This document shows, in pieces, positions 54,179-63,178 of a DNA stretch of 64,000 nucleotides. The stretch spans positions 1-64,000 of the forward strand of contig JBKECT010000029.1 of the NCBI GenBank assembly GCA_047974855.1. The letters are read 5' to 3'. Each line of letters begins with the position of its first letter. Within the stretch, counting starts at the first letter, position 1. The DNA is from CAYNRG01 sp047974855 (GTDB lineage Bacteria > Bacillota_I > Bacilli_A > Erysipelotrichales > Erysipelotrichaceae). The notes under the pieces were generated by a model. The model was not told the origin of the DNA. It saw only the letters and a list, made by a program, of their open reading frames with translations, and searched no databases. Made by a program: the position numbers and the translations under genes.

Positions 54179-54701
54179 ATTTCAAAATATTTCCTATAAT
54201 TTTCTCACTAAAAACAACGAATTCTGTCAGCTCATACGGTTCATAGCGTTTTTGAAGTTTTGTAAGTGCTATATTAAATCCTTTTAAATCATATTGATTT
54301 TGTCTTTGTAAGCGAAGTGAAGCTTTTATTTTTTCTGACATCAAATTGCTCATATTTCCTTCTTTACGTACCAAAATTTGATTGTTTTTGTCAATTAACA
54401 ACACCATTATTTTGTATGTTTGCTGGTCTTTCAATGTATTGAAAAAACCTCTAGTTGCTTCAAGAAGGCAAAACGGTGTATCCGATATTTCCAACATATC
54501 ATTAATTTCAATTAAAAATCCGTCAATAATTCCTTTTTGAAAGTAGCTCAACTTTATTGGTTCCTCTTTAAATTTCATGATTTCTTCATCTGCCCAGCAA
54601 TCATCTTTAATCATGAAAATCCAAGTCTGTTCAAAGAACTCTAACCAGATTCCATTTTCACTTTCTCTGTTCAATGTTTCCATTGTTCTATATACACTCA
54701 T
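54177..54701 (-). CDS. Unknown 174-residue protein in the ABC exporter operon
   Basis: A soluble protein without signal or membrane segments, starting two bases after the second ABC subunit, with GGAG nine bases before the ATG. Aromatic and acidic residues are common near the start (GIWLEFFEQTWIFMIKDDCW); the middle has mixed alpha and beta character, and the end is basic helix. I do not recognise a family. Cotranscription with the transporter suggests a regulator or immunity or accessory role; this is unproven. Confidence 0.6.
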   Translation of the reverse strand: MSVYRTMETLNRESENGIWLEFFEQTWIFMIKDDCWADEEIMKFKEEPIKLSYFQKGIIDGFLIEINDMLEISDTPFCLLEATRGFFNTLKDQQTYKIMVLLIDKNNQILVRKEGNMSNLMSEKIKASLRLQRQNQYDLKGFNIALTKLQKRYEPYELTEFVVFSEKIIGNILK

Positions 54702-54703
54702 AA

Positions 54704-56542
54704 CTACTCCTTCTTCAACAATTTCTTTTCTAATTCGTCATTAAATTGATTCATATATAGTTTATAATAGCGCTGTTTCTTGGCAATTAACTCAGCATGT
54801 GTTCCTGATTCAACAACAGAACCCTTATCTATTACTAATATTATACTCGCATTTACTACAGTTGACAAACGGTGAGCAATAATAAAACTTGTTCTGTTAG
54901 CCAAAACTGTATTCAAGGCTGCTTGTATTACCTGTTCTGTTTCTGTATCTACAGATGATGTAGCTTCATCTAAAACTAATATCGCAGGGTTCGCTAACAA
55001 TGCTCTTGCGAAAGAAATTAACTGTTTTTGACCAGTCGATAAAGAACTTCCCCCTTCACCTACTTCTGTTTGATATCCATTTTCCAAGTTTGAAATAAAT
55101 TCATGGGCATGAACTAAGCGACACGCATTTTCAATAGCTTCTTGGGTTAGTTGATGATTACCAAACTTCAAATTCTCCATAATAGTTCCAGAAAATAAAT
55201 GTGGAGATTGTAATACATAGCCTAGATTAGAGTGCAACCACCCAATTGAGCGTTCCCTGTAATTTACTCCATCAATCAAAATTTCACCATTTACTGGTTC
55301 ATAAAATCGACAAAGCAAATTTACAATGGTGCTTTTACCAGATCCTGTCTCTCCGACCAATGCAACTGAATCTCCCGAAGAAACCTTAAGATTGAAATCT
55401 TTAAGTACTGGTTCCTCTGGATTGTAGTAAAAATCAACATGTCTGAACTCGACATCCCCTTTGATTTCCTCATAAGCGTCCACTTTAGGTTCTAAAATTG
55501 TTCCATATTTTTCAATTACTTCTGCACTATCTTGAATATCAGGTTCTGTATCTAATAAATCAAGAATTCTCTCTCCATTTGACTGAGCCACTTGAAGTTC
55601 TGCTAAAACTGTCGAAATTATTTTTATTGGCATAAACATCATCGTTGCATACTGAAAGAACATAACAATCGTTCCTAATTGAATTTCTTGTAATAACACC
55701 AAATTTCCACCTGTTATAAGAACTCCAGCCAAAATTAGTGATGTCAAAAAAATCAATACTGGACTAAATAGCGCTGAAAGCGTAAGTGACTTAATACTTG
55801 ATAGTTTTAAATCTGCCGACTCTTGATGAAACTCACGATACATCGCCGATTCTACCATCAAGGACTTACTTACTTGTGCTCCGCTTATTCCTTCATTAAA
55901 TGAACTTGTGATTTTTGAATTTAACTTTCGAACTTCACGAGAATTTTTTAATACCCTAGTTTGAAACCACAGACTTGTCATGACAATAATTGGGAAAATT
56001 GCAACAGCCCATAATGATAGCTTCCAATTCACAAAAAACATAACCATAATTGCCCCAAGTATTTCTATTACTGAAGTAACCATATCCATAAACGCCCAAG
56101 ATAAAATTTCTGATAACCGTGTTATATCGCTAGTAACTCGGGCGATAAGCCATCCTACCGATGTTCGATCAAAAAATGAAAATGATAAGGTTTGAAGCTT
56201 TTGAAATGTTTTCTTTCTAAGTTCATAGGCGACACCCATCTCCACTCGCCCAGAAAAGATGAAAAAGCCATAAGCACCTAATGATTGGAGTACGATAAGC
56301 ATAATAAATAAAATCAAATATGAAGTAAGCTCAACTGCACTCCTTCCGGCAATAACAAATGTATCAATTGCTAGTTTTGTTAAATACGGAAATAAGACAC
56401 TTACAATTGAAATGGTAACCGTCGATATAAACAAGAAAATCATATTAATTTTTTGAGACTGCATGTGCGATAAAATCTTTTTCCACAAGGAGAGATCAAA
56501 TGAGTCAAATTCATATTGTTTTTCTTCTATTTTTTTACTCAT
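54704..56542 (-). CDS. ABC exporter subunit, active-site half
   Basis: A 612-residue half-transporter: six-helix membrane domain (about 35-330) and ATPase domain (about 365-600). Walker A GETGSGKS, Q-loop VLQSPHLF, Walker B ILVLDEATS and H-loop IIAHRLS are canonical, but the signature is LSTGQ rather than LSGGQ. With its overlapping partner it fits heterodimeric multidrug or peptide exporters (BmrCD, LmrCD, TM287/288). The start at 56542 has GTGAGGG upstream. Confidence 0.9.
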   Translation of the reverse strand: MSKKIEEKQYEFDSFDLSLWKKILSHMQSQKINMIFLFISTVTISIVSVLFPYLTKLAIDTFVIAGRSAVELTSYLILFIMLIVLQSLGAYGFFIFSGRVEMGVAYELRKKTFQKLQTLSFSFFDRTSVGWLIARVTSDITRLSEILSWAFMDMVTSVIEILGAIMVMFFVNWKLSLWAVAIFPIIVMTSLWFQTRVLKNSREVRKLNSKITSSFNEGISGAQVSKSLMVESAMYREFHQESADLKLSSIKSLTLSALFSPVLIFLTSLILAGVLITGGNLVLLQEIQLGTIVMFFQYATMMFMPIKIISTVLAELQVAQSNGERILDLLDTEPDIQDSAEVIEKYGTILEPKVDAYEEIKGDVEFRHVDFYYNPEEPVLKDFNLKVSSGDSVALVGETGSGKSTIVNLLCRFYEPVNGEILIDGVNYRERSIGWLHSNLGYVLQSPHLFSGTIMENLKFGNHQLTQEAIENACRLVHAHEFISNLENGYQTEVGEGGSSLSTGQKQLISFARALLANPAILVLDEATSSVDTETEQVIQAALNTVLANRTSFIIAHRLSTVVNASIILVIDKGSVVESGTHAELIAKKQRYYKLYMNQFNDELEKKLLKKE

Positions 56543-58331
56543 AATTTCCCTCACTTTCTAATCTCTGTTTTTGAATATCATAAATTCGACGATACAACCC
56601 ATCTTCTTCAATCAGTTGTGTATGATTACCCCACTGTGTTACTTTACCGTCTTCTACCACTAAAATTGCATCTGCATCCATCATTGTTGATATACGTTGA
56701 GTGATGATCATTTTAGTCGGTTGATGATCCAATGAATTTAAATGTTGACGAATGATCAAATCGGTTTCACTATCCACAGCACTTAAACTATCATCAAGTA
56801 CTAAGATTGGTGTCTTTTTCAGCAATGTTCGAGCCATTGAAACTCGTTGCTTTTGACCACCGGATAATGTCACCCCTTTTTCACCAACCAAAGTTTCATA
56901 TCCTTGGTCGAAAGAAGAAATTACTTCGTGAACTGCAGCTAGGTTAGCGGCATTTTCAATATTGTGGATTGATACATCATCCTGACCTAGCTTAATATTA
57001 TCCAAAATTGTTTTTGAAAACAAAAATGGTTCTTGCAAAACCAATCCTATTTGGTTACGTAAACTAGATTTATTGATATCACTCAAAGGTATTCCATCTA
57101 TTTTAATCTCTCCTGATGTGTTCTCAAAAAAACGCATCAAAAGATAAATAAGTGTTGATTTACCAGATCCTGTTGGACCTAAAATCGCTAAAGTTTCACC
57201 AGCATTAATTTTAAATGAAATATTATTTAGTCCCTTTTCCTTTGCATTTTCGTAACTAAACGATACGTTTGAAAATTCGATTTCTCCTTGAATTTTAGTC
57301 TCTATACCACTAACTAAATCTTCTTGTTCCATATTTAAAATTTCGTTAATTCTCTCAATGGAAACACTCGATTTTCCAATGTCTGCAATCAAGCGGCCTA
57401 AGTTTCTAATCGGCCACAAAATTGAACTAACATACGAAATAAAGATAAATAAACTACCGACACTTATTTCTCCTACCGTCGCAAAACTAACACCAACAAA
57501 AATAACAACTGCAATTTGCAACATGCAAATAAAATCACTTGTTGCCCAATACTGTCCAAGTATTTTTGAAAAATTTAGCGTCACTTTTCGATGATGTTCA
57601 CTTTTAATCCCAAATCGTTCCAATTCATACACTTCGCGATTAAACGCTTTTACGACCCTTACTCCGGATAAATTTTCTTGCACAAAAGTAGTCATATCTG
57701 CTTCCGACTCATCAAATTCCGCAAAGACTTGTTGTGTTTTATCAAATAATCGGTAAGCGTAATAAATAATAAATGGAACGCAAGCTAGCGAGATAAGCGC
57801 TAATCGTGGATTAATTGAGACCAGCACAATTGAAGCAAATACTGCCAGTGCAAAAGAATTAAATAGACTTCCTACCTGAGTAGAAACTGTTCTTCTTATT
57901 TGATCTAAATCACTAGTACAGCGTTGAATCACATCGCCAATCTTCAATGAAGACATTGTTAAAAATGGCAAGTGCTGAATGTGCATATACAAATCATTAC
58001 GAATTCTATAGGTCATCTCTTCAGCAGTTGAACCACTCATATAACTTTTCAAAAACATCACTAAGCTATTTATGAAATAAATTGAAATAACAATGATGGC
58101 TCCAATCCACAGATTTTGTTGAAGAAACTCTTTTCCACCGAAAAAGTTAAGTATTTCCTGTATGTATATATGATTGCTAATTTCAGATCCCAAAACATAG
58201 TCTAAGAAGAAACTAAAAACTAGTGGTGTCAGCAAGCTTAAAAATGCATCCAACACCTCGAAAATCCAAGCCGCTATTAGTCTAACGTTATTTTTTTTTA
58301 TGTATTTTTTGATAAATTTAAGTTCTTTCAT
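56535..58331 (-). CDS. ABC exporter subunit, degenerate-site half
   Basis: A 598-residue half-transporter with a six-helix membrane domain (about 10-320) and ATPase domain (about 345-580). Walker A GPTGSGKS and signature LSGGQKQR are canonical, while the Walker B catalytic Glu is Asp (LVLDDSLSAVD) and the H-loop His is Gln (IITQRIST). Those changes, with LSTGQ in the partner, make one composite ATP site degenerate. The start at 58331 follows GAGGAAGGA; overlap with the next gene is eight bases. Confidence 0.9.
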   Translation of the reverse strand: MKELKFIKKYIKKNNVRLIAAWIFEVLDAFLSLLTPLVFSFFLDYVLGSEISNHIYIQEILNFFGGKEFLQQNLWIGAIIVISIYFINSLVMFLKSYMSGSTAEEMTYRIRNDLYMHIQHLPFLTMSSLKIGDVIQRCTSDLDQIRRTVSTQVGSLFNSFALAVFASIVLVSINPRLALISLACVPFIIYYAYRLFDKTQQVFAEFDESEADMTTFVQENLSGVRVVKAFNREVYELERFGIKSEHHRKVTLNFSKILGQYWATSDFICMLQIAVVIFVGVSFATVGEISVGSLFIFISYVSSILWPIRNLGRLIADIGKSSVSIERINEILNMEQEDLVSGIETKIQGEIEFSNVSFSYENAKEKGLNNISFKINAGETLAILGPTGSGKSTLIYLLMRFFENTSGEIKIDGIPLSDINKSSLRNQIGLVLQEPFLFSKTILDNIKLGQDDVSIHNIENAANLAAVHEVISSFDQGYETLVGEKGVTLSGGQKQRVSMARTLLKKTPILVLDDSLSAVDSETDLIIRQHLNSLDHQPTKMIITQRISTMMDADAILVVEDGKVTQWGNHTQLIEEDGLYRRIYDIQKQRLESEGNYE

Positions 58332-58358
58332 CCATTCCTTCCTCGCTTCTATAAAATA

Positions 58359-58380
58359 AAAAAACACAGCTGTGTTTTTT
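58359..58380 (-). terminator. Terminator of the ktr-TSCPD operon
   Basis: Perfect palindrome with arms AAAAAACACAG / CTGTGTTTTTT; it overlaps the TSCPD gene stop and precedes the ABC operon. Confidence 0.75.
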
Positions 58381-58633
58381 ATTCATTTGTGAAATTATTT
58401 TTTAATGCTTGAGCTATTTGATCTGGACAGGATGTATTCCGTGTTCCACATCGAATGCCCTCTAGCACTGAGACGACTTCTTCTACTTTTCTTCCTTCAA
58501 TTAGTTTACATATTCCTTGTAGGTTTCCAGAACATCCAGCGGTGATATTAACAGCCGTAATTACATCGCCCTCATATTCAAAAGTCATTTCTTGTGCACA
58601 CACACCATCAGGTTTATAAGTGAACTTGCTCAT
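58379..58633 (-). CDS. TSCPD domain protein (TIGR03905 type)
   Basis: An 84-residue protein of the TSCPD family, with C-terminal TSCPDQIAQAL giving the domain its name, and further cysteines in GCSGN, GICKL and RCGTR. The same domain closes class II ribonucleotide reductases; stand-alone forms have no settled function. Start 58633 follows AAAGGG by about eight bases. It is 20 bases after ktrA in the same orientation. Confidence 0.85.
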   Translation of the reverse strand: MSKFTYKPDGVCAQEMTFEYEGDVITAVNITAGCSGNLQGICKLIEGRKVEEVVSVLEGIRCGTRNTSCPDQIAQALKNNFTNE

Positions 58634-58653
58634 CGTTATCACCCTTTCTATTC

Positions 58654-59328
58654 TTATTGATTGAACGTTTTGTCAAATTGCTGGAAAACTTCATTTTCAG
58701 CGATAACCAGCATTAAATCACCATTCTCCATTTTGTAATTAGCATCAGGAGAAACAGATAATCGCTCCCCTGGTTTTTTTCTAATTCCTAATACATTTAT
58801 TCCAAACTTTTGTCTTAAGTCTAAGTCCTTTAGTGTTTTCCCAGTCCAGCTTTCTGGTGCAAGAATTTCAATAATACTGTATTCTGAATCCAATTCAACT
58901 AAATCCACAATATTGGATGAGACTAGCTGTTTTGCAACCCGAACTCCCATTTCTTTTTCAGGTCGTATCACGCGGTCCGCTCCAACTTTTTGAAGGATTT
59001 GCATATACTTTTTATTTTTAGCTTTTGCTACAATGTATGGTACACCTAATTCTTTTAGGTTCATGATTGCCATAATGCTATCTTCTAAATGTGATCCTGT
59101 CGCTACTACTGCACACTCACATTCTTGAATTCCTAGAGATTTTAATTGAACTCCGTCTGTAATGTCCCCTTGTACCGCATTAATACCTAACTCTGCAATG
59201 CGCTCAACACAAGTGATATTGCTATCCACAGCTATAACATCATAATTGTAATCTGACAGTGTCTTCGCTATAGTAGATCCAAATATTCCAAGTCCAAGTA
59301 TTGCGTATGATTTATTTTTTTTCGCCAT
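58654..59328 (-). CDS. ktrA: Potassium uptake regulatory subunit KtrA/TrkA
   Basis: A 224-residue cytosolic RCK protein that gates the KtrB channel. The Rossmann NAD/ATP-binding part begins AILGLGIFGSTIAKTL with acidic D35 region (AVDSN), followed by an RCK_C domain (about 140-224), where c-di-AMP binds in relatives. GGAGGG precedes the ATG, nine bases after ktrB. Confidence 0.93.
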   Translation of the reverse strand: MAKKNKSYAILGLGIFGSTIAKTLSDYNYDVIAVDSNITCVERIAELGINAVQGDITDGVQLKSLGIQECECAVVATGSHLEDSIMAIMNLKELGVPYIVAKAKNKKYMQILQKVGADRVIRPEKEMGVRVAKQLVSSNIVDLVELDSEYSIIEILAPESWTGKTLKDLDLRQKFGINVLGIRKKPGERLSVSPDANYKMENGDLMLVIAENEVFQQFDKTFNQ

Positions 59329-59337
59329 AGTTCCCTC

Positions 59338-60729
59338 CTAGCCGATAAGAATCTCTCCGTGTGGATAAGATACTTCGCTATTTTTTTGTTTCCCCTTTTT
59401 AAGTACAGAAAGCAAGATGGTTATTGGGCCTACACGTCCAATAAACATTAATACAATGATAACAGTTTTTCCAACATTTGACAACATAGAAGTGATTCCC
59501 GTTGATAGTCCCACCGTTGCGATGGCTGATACCGCTTCGAAGGCCAAGTCCAAAAATGGAACTGTTTCAGTTAGTGTTAAAATGAAAATAGCTGCAATAA
59601 CGACCGTTAACATCGTTAGAAAAACTGCATATGCTCTCATAAATGTATAACGAGAAATTTCCCTTCTAAATACATTAATTTTATCACTTTCTTTTAACAC
59701 CGATAAGGCAAAAATGAAAAGCATTACAAAGGTTGTCGTTTTAATTCCCCCTGCAGTTCCTCCAGGGGATCCTCCAATCATCATATATATTAAAGAAATA
59801 AATTTAGTTGATGGGTTAATTGCACCAAAATTGATAGTACTAAAGCCAGCTGTTCTATAAGTCACAGACTGAAAGAGTGATACCATTCCTTTTTCAAGGA
59901 ATGTGAAGTTACCAATTGTCCTACTATTTCCATATTCTAATAAAAAGAAAAACGTTGCTCCACTCAAAATTAAAACCAGCGTTACCATCAGAACAAAACG
60001 GGTGTGAACAGTTAAAGCATTAAATATTTTTTTAATATTTATTTTTTTCTTAAATAAAGCAGGAAGTGATCGTCTTAATTCAAACCAAACTACAAAACCC
60101 AATCCTCCAGTAACAATAAGGCCCATAACAGTGAAGTTAATCAATGGATCTGTAGCAAAGGCCGCAAGGCTGACTGATCCCAAATTATCAATACCCGCAT
60201 TGCAAAAAGCCGAAATTGCTAAAAATAGGGATTTAAAAATACCATCACCAAATCCATATAAGGGCACAAATCGCATCGCAATTAATAGAAAGCCAATTCC
60301 CTCAAAGAATATGGTATATTTTATAATGCTACGAATAAACTTCGGAATATCTTGTAAATCCCCTTTGCTAAGTGAATCTTGAATCATTTTTTTCTCCGCA
60401 AAGAAGAGCTTGTATTTCATGATGGATAAAATTGATGCCAGTAGTGTCATAAGACCCAATCCACCAATTTGCATTAAAATCATAAGAACGATTTGTCCTA
60501 AAAAATTATATTGTTCAACGACAACAAATGGAACAAGTCCAGTAACACAAGTTGCACTAGTGGCAACAAAAAGGTTATCTAATATACTTTGAGGAGTCCC
60601 ATGATTTGTAAATGGCAGTGATAGCAAGATTGTCCCAGCTAAAATAACAAAAAGAAAGCTTAAGGCAAGTAATGGCATTGCTCCAAATTTTTTAAATACT
60701 TTTTGTCGAATTGACATTCCGTTATTCAT
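59338..60729 (-). CDS. ktrB: Potassium uptake membrane subunit KtrB/TrkH
   Basis: A 463-residue membrane channel-like transporter with four M1-P-M2 repeats. The selectivity-filter glycines lie in SATCVTGLVP, SAFCNAGIDN, YRTAGFST and ATVGLSTG. With KtrA it imports K+. The start is set at 60729, where GAAAGGGG lies five bases upstream; the frame runs further left without a ribosome site. Confidence 0.93.
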   Translation of the reverse strand: MNNGMSIRQKVFKKFGAMPLLALSFLFVILAGTILLSLPFTNHGTPQSILDNLFVATSATCVTGLVPFVVVEQYNFLGQIVLMILMQIGGLGLMTLLASILSIMKYKLFFAEKKMIQDSLSKGDLQDIPKFIRSIIKYTIFFEGIGFLLIAMRFVPLYGFGDGIFKSLFLAISAFCNAGIDNLGSVSLAAFATDPLINFTVMGLIVTGGLGFVVWFELRRSLPALFKKKINIKKIFNALTVHTRFVLMVTLVLILSGATFFFLLEYGNSRTIGNFTFLEKGMVSLFQSVTYRTAGFSTINFGAINPSTKFISLIYMMIGGSPGGTAGGIKTTTFVMLFIFALSVLKESDKINVFRREISRYTFMRAYAVFLTMLTVVIAAIFILTLTETVPFLDLAFEAVSAIATVGLSTGITSMLSNVGKTVIIVLMFIGRVGPITILLSVLKKGKQKNSEVSYPHGEILIG

Positions 60730-60835
60730 TTTTATCCCCTTTCGCAATTTAGCACGCTTGTTTAGTTTACACCTAACCACATCAATGAGCAAGCAGAAAC
60801 TCAACGATTTTCACAAGATTATCGCTTATATGATG

Positions 60836-60864
60836 ATGATACAACTTATTGCTCCAATTTTCAA
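60836..60864 (-). promoter_or_regulatory. Likely promoter of ktrB-ktrA
   Basis: Minus-strand TTGAAA (60859-60864), 17-base spacer, TATCAT (60836-60841). About 100 bases of leader follow; I see no c-di-AMP riboswitch. Confidence 0.5.
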
Positions 60865-60904
60865 CGTACATCACTCAGCAAAATGACAATAAATGCGGTT
60901 TTTG

Positions 60905-60933
60905 TATACTTTACGAAAATGCTATGGTATAAT
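60905..60933 (+). promoter_or_regulatory. Likely promoter of the DEAD-box helicase gene
   Basis: Extended -10 TGGTATAAT with TATAAT at 60928-60933; -35 candidate TATACT is weak. The start codon is 20 bases further. Confidence 0.55.
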
Positions 60934-60953
60934 ACAAATTCGAGGTAAATTTT

Positions 60954-62573
60954 ATGAAATTTAAAGAATTAAACTTATCCAATGCACTTTTACGTGCTAT
61001 TGAAGCTTGTAATTACGATGAAGCAACTTACATTCAAAGTGCGGGAATTCCACTTCTATTAGAAGGAAAAGATGTCATTGGTCAATCACAAACTGGGACT
61101 GGTAAAACAGCCGCTTTTGCTATTCCATTAATTGAAACGCTTGAAGCAAAAAATGAGAAAAAGCCTAGTGCACTCATTTTAACTCCAACACGAGAGCTAG
61201 CACTACAAGTAACTGAGGAAATCAGAAAATTCGCAAAATACAAAGAAGGAATTCGTGTTGTGTCTATTTATGGTGGTGCTCCTATCCAAAAACAAATTCA
61301 AGAAATTAAAAAAGGATGTAACATTATAGTTGGATGTCCAGGAAGAGTTTTAGACCATATCCGTAGAAAAACACTACGATTTGATCAATGCACTAAAATT
61401 ATTCTTGATGAAGCTGACGAAATGTTAAATATGGGATTTAGAGAAGATATTGAAACAATTTTAAAATCTCTTCCAGAAGAAAGACAAACCGTTTTGTTTT
61501 CTGCAACCATGCCTAAAGCAATTTTAGATTTAACAACAACTTATCAAAAAGATCCAATCCACATTAAAACCCCAAATAAAGAGATGACTGCCTCTAAAAT
61601 TGAACAAATCGTTTATGAATGTAAGCAGCACGATAAATACAACTTGCTAATCCAGCTGATTGAGCTTCGAAACCCAAAATTAGCTATTGTTTTTTGCAAC
61701 ACAAAGAAAATGGTAGATGACCTAACTAGTGATCTAGTATCAAAAGGCTATCCTGCAGCTGCACTTCACGGCGATATGAAACAAGAAGCAAGAAGCAGTG
61801 TTATGCAACGATTCAAAGCTAAGAAAATCAATATCCTGATTGCTACAGATGTTGCAGCACGTGGAATTGACGTTGATAATATGGATGTTGTATACAATTA
61901 TGATTTTCCACAAGAAACTGAGTACTACGTTCATCGCATCGGTAGAACTGGTCGTGCTGGGAAAAACGGTGTTGCAATCACGCTACTTACACCACGCCAA
62001 AGTGGTTTAATTAAAGACTTAGAGAGAATTACCAAAGCCACTATTCAAAGAAAAGAGCTCCCAACCGCAAAAGAAATTTATGAAACTCGTCTCAGCCAAG
62101 CCTTCAACGATATTCAAAATATGCTTGAAGCTCCAATTTCAGAAGATGTTCAACGGCTAGTAGAAGAAATTCATCACCAACATATATCCTACAATCAATT
62201 ATCACTAGCTCTAGCGAACCACCTTTTCTCAAAAAGTTTAATTGTCCCAGTTATTGCACCAGCTTCTTCATCTTCAAAAAAAGGAAAGAAGAAGTTAACT
62301 TATGAAACTGTAGAAATCAACTTAGGTAAAAAACATCGTATGAAAGCGTCCACTCTAGCTAAGATTGTTACTGAAGCAACTGGGTTATCCGCAAAAGAAA
62401 TCGGAAATATAGAGGTAAAAGAAAGTTCTTCTTCCATCTCTCTTCCAAAACATAGCCTTTCTTCACTTAATGATTATTTCAAAAAAAATAAAGTTCAAGG
62501 AAATAACGTGAAAGTTCAAGGCGTAAATGCCGCTAATAAAAAATCAAAACAAAAAAAATCAGGAAAACGCTAA
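60954..62573 (+). CDS. DEAD-box RNA helicase (CshA/DeaD-like)
   Basis: A 539-residue ATP-dependent RNA helicase. Q motif with Q28, Walker A QTGTGKT, PTRELA, GG, TPGR-type CPGRVLD, DEAD in ILDEADEML, FSAT, then the second RecA domain with HGDM, ATDVAARGIDV and HRIGRTGRAG. The C-terminal part (about 375-500) ends in a DbpA-like RNA-binding region (TLAKIVTEATGLSAKEIGNIEVKE in sequence), and a lysine-rich tail. It likely helps ribosome assembly or mRNA decay. GAGG precedes the ATG. Confidence 0.93.
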   Translation: MKFKELNLSNALLRAIEACNYDEATYIQSAGIPLLLEGKDVIGQSQTGTGKTAAFAIPLIETLEAKNEKKPSALILTPTRELALQVTEEIRKFAKYKEGIRVVSIYGGAPIQKQIQEIKKGCNIIVGCPGRVLDHIRRKTLRFDQCTKIILDEADEMLNMGFREDIETILKSLPEERQTVLFSATMPKAILDLTTTYQKDPIHIKTPNKEMTASKIEQIVYECKQHDKYNLLIQLIELRNPKLAIVFCNTKKMVDDLTSDLVSKGYPAAALHGDMKQEARSSVMQRFKAKKINILIATDVAARGIDVDNMDVVYNYDFPQETEYYVHRIGRTGRAGKNGVAITLLTPRQSGLIKDLERITKATIQRKELPTAKEIYETRLSQAFNDIQNMLEAPISEDVQRLVEEIHHQHISYNQLSLALANHLFSKSLIVPVIAPASSSSKKGKKKLTYETVEINLGKKHRMKASTLAKIVTEATGLSAKEIGNIEVKESSSSISLPKHSLSSLNDYFKKNKVQGNNVKVQGVNAANKKSKQKKSGKR

Positions 62574-62585
62574 TCCTGATTTTTT
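62553..62585. terminator. Bidirectional terminator, helicase / rubrerythrin
   Basis: Perfect stem AAAAAATCAGGA / TCCTGATTTTTT with a nine-base loop. It covers the stop codon of the helicase and reaches that of rubrerythrin, with T runs on both strands. Confidence 0.85.
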
Positions 62586-63120
62586 AATAGTTTTCTGGAT
62601 GAATCATAAAATGGGCTTGTGGATGATCACATACAGGGCAAACTTCAGGTGCCATCGTTCCAACGTGAATATGTCCGCAATTTCGGCACTCCCATACCAC
62701 TTCATTCCCTTTAGCAAATACTGTGTTATTTTCAATATTATTTAATAACTCTTTGTATCTTTTTTCATGCTCTTTTTCAACTGCAGCTACACCCCGCATT
62801 TTTTGAGCAATTTCTGGAAATCCTTCTTCATCTGCCTCTTTTGCCATTTTTTCATACATGTCGGTCCACTCATAATTTTCACCCTCAGCAGCATCTTTTA
62901 GATTTTCTGCCGTTGTTTTAATCCCATGTGCTAATTTAAACCACATCTTTGCATGCTCTTTTTCATTATCAGCTGTTTGCAAAAACAAAGCTGAAATTTG
63001 CTCATATCCTTCTTTTTTTGCCTTGCTTGCGTAATAAGTATACTTGTTTCGAGCTTGGCTTTCTCCTGCAAAAGCTTCCATTAGGTTCTTTTCCGTTTTT
63101 GTACCTTTTAAATCTTTCAT
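62584..63120 (-). CDS. rbr: Rubrerythrin
   Basis: A 178-residue non-heme di-iron peroxidase that protects anaerobes from hydrogen peroxide. A four-helix di-iron domain with two E-x-x-H motifs (EKEH in both [10 protein letters not shown] and AVEKEHEKR) is followed by a rubredoxin-like domain with [10 protein letters not shown] and CPVCDHPQ. The start is set at 63120 because AAAGGAGG lies just upstream; the frame extends left without a site. It indicates an anaerobic or microaerophilic life. Confidence 0.95.
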   Translation of the reverse strand: MKDLKGTKTEKNLMEAFAGESQARNKYTYYASKAKKEGYEQISALFLQTADNEKEHAKMWFKLAHGIKTTAENLKDAAEGENYEWTDMYEKMAKEADEEGFPEIAQKMRGVAAVEKEHEKRYKELLNNIENNTVFAKGNEVVWECRNCGHIHVGTMAPEVCPVCDHPQAHFMIHPENY

Positions 63121-63141
63121 TCCATTATCCTCCTTTTCTAT

Positions 63142-63147
63142 ATTATA
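63142..63147 (-). promoter_or_regulatory. -10 element of the rubrerythrin promoter
   Basis: Minus-strand TATAAT, 21 bases before the start codon. No clear -35; that region is instead covered by an AT-rich palindrome. Confidence 0.5.
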
Positions 63148-63161
63148 CCCTAACATTCATC

Positions 63162-63177
63162 ATAATATCTATATTAT
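63162..63177. repeat. AT-rich palindrome in the rubrerythrin promoter region
   Basis: ATAATAT-CT-ATATTAT, seven-base arms, at the expected -35 position of the rubrerythrin promoter. It resembles Fur/PerR boxes only loosely (TTATAATnATTATAA). Candidate operator; AT content makes chance possible. Confidence 0.35.
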
Positions 63178-63178
63178 T

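Noticed and set aside
60730..60953. c-di-AMP (ydaO) riboswitch ahead of ktrB
   Set aside because: Expected for potassium genes, but the conserved core elements are not recognisable on the minus strand.
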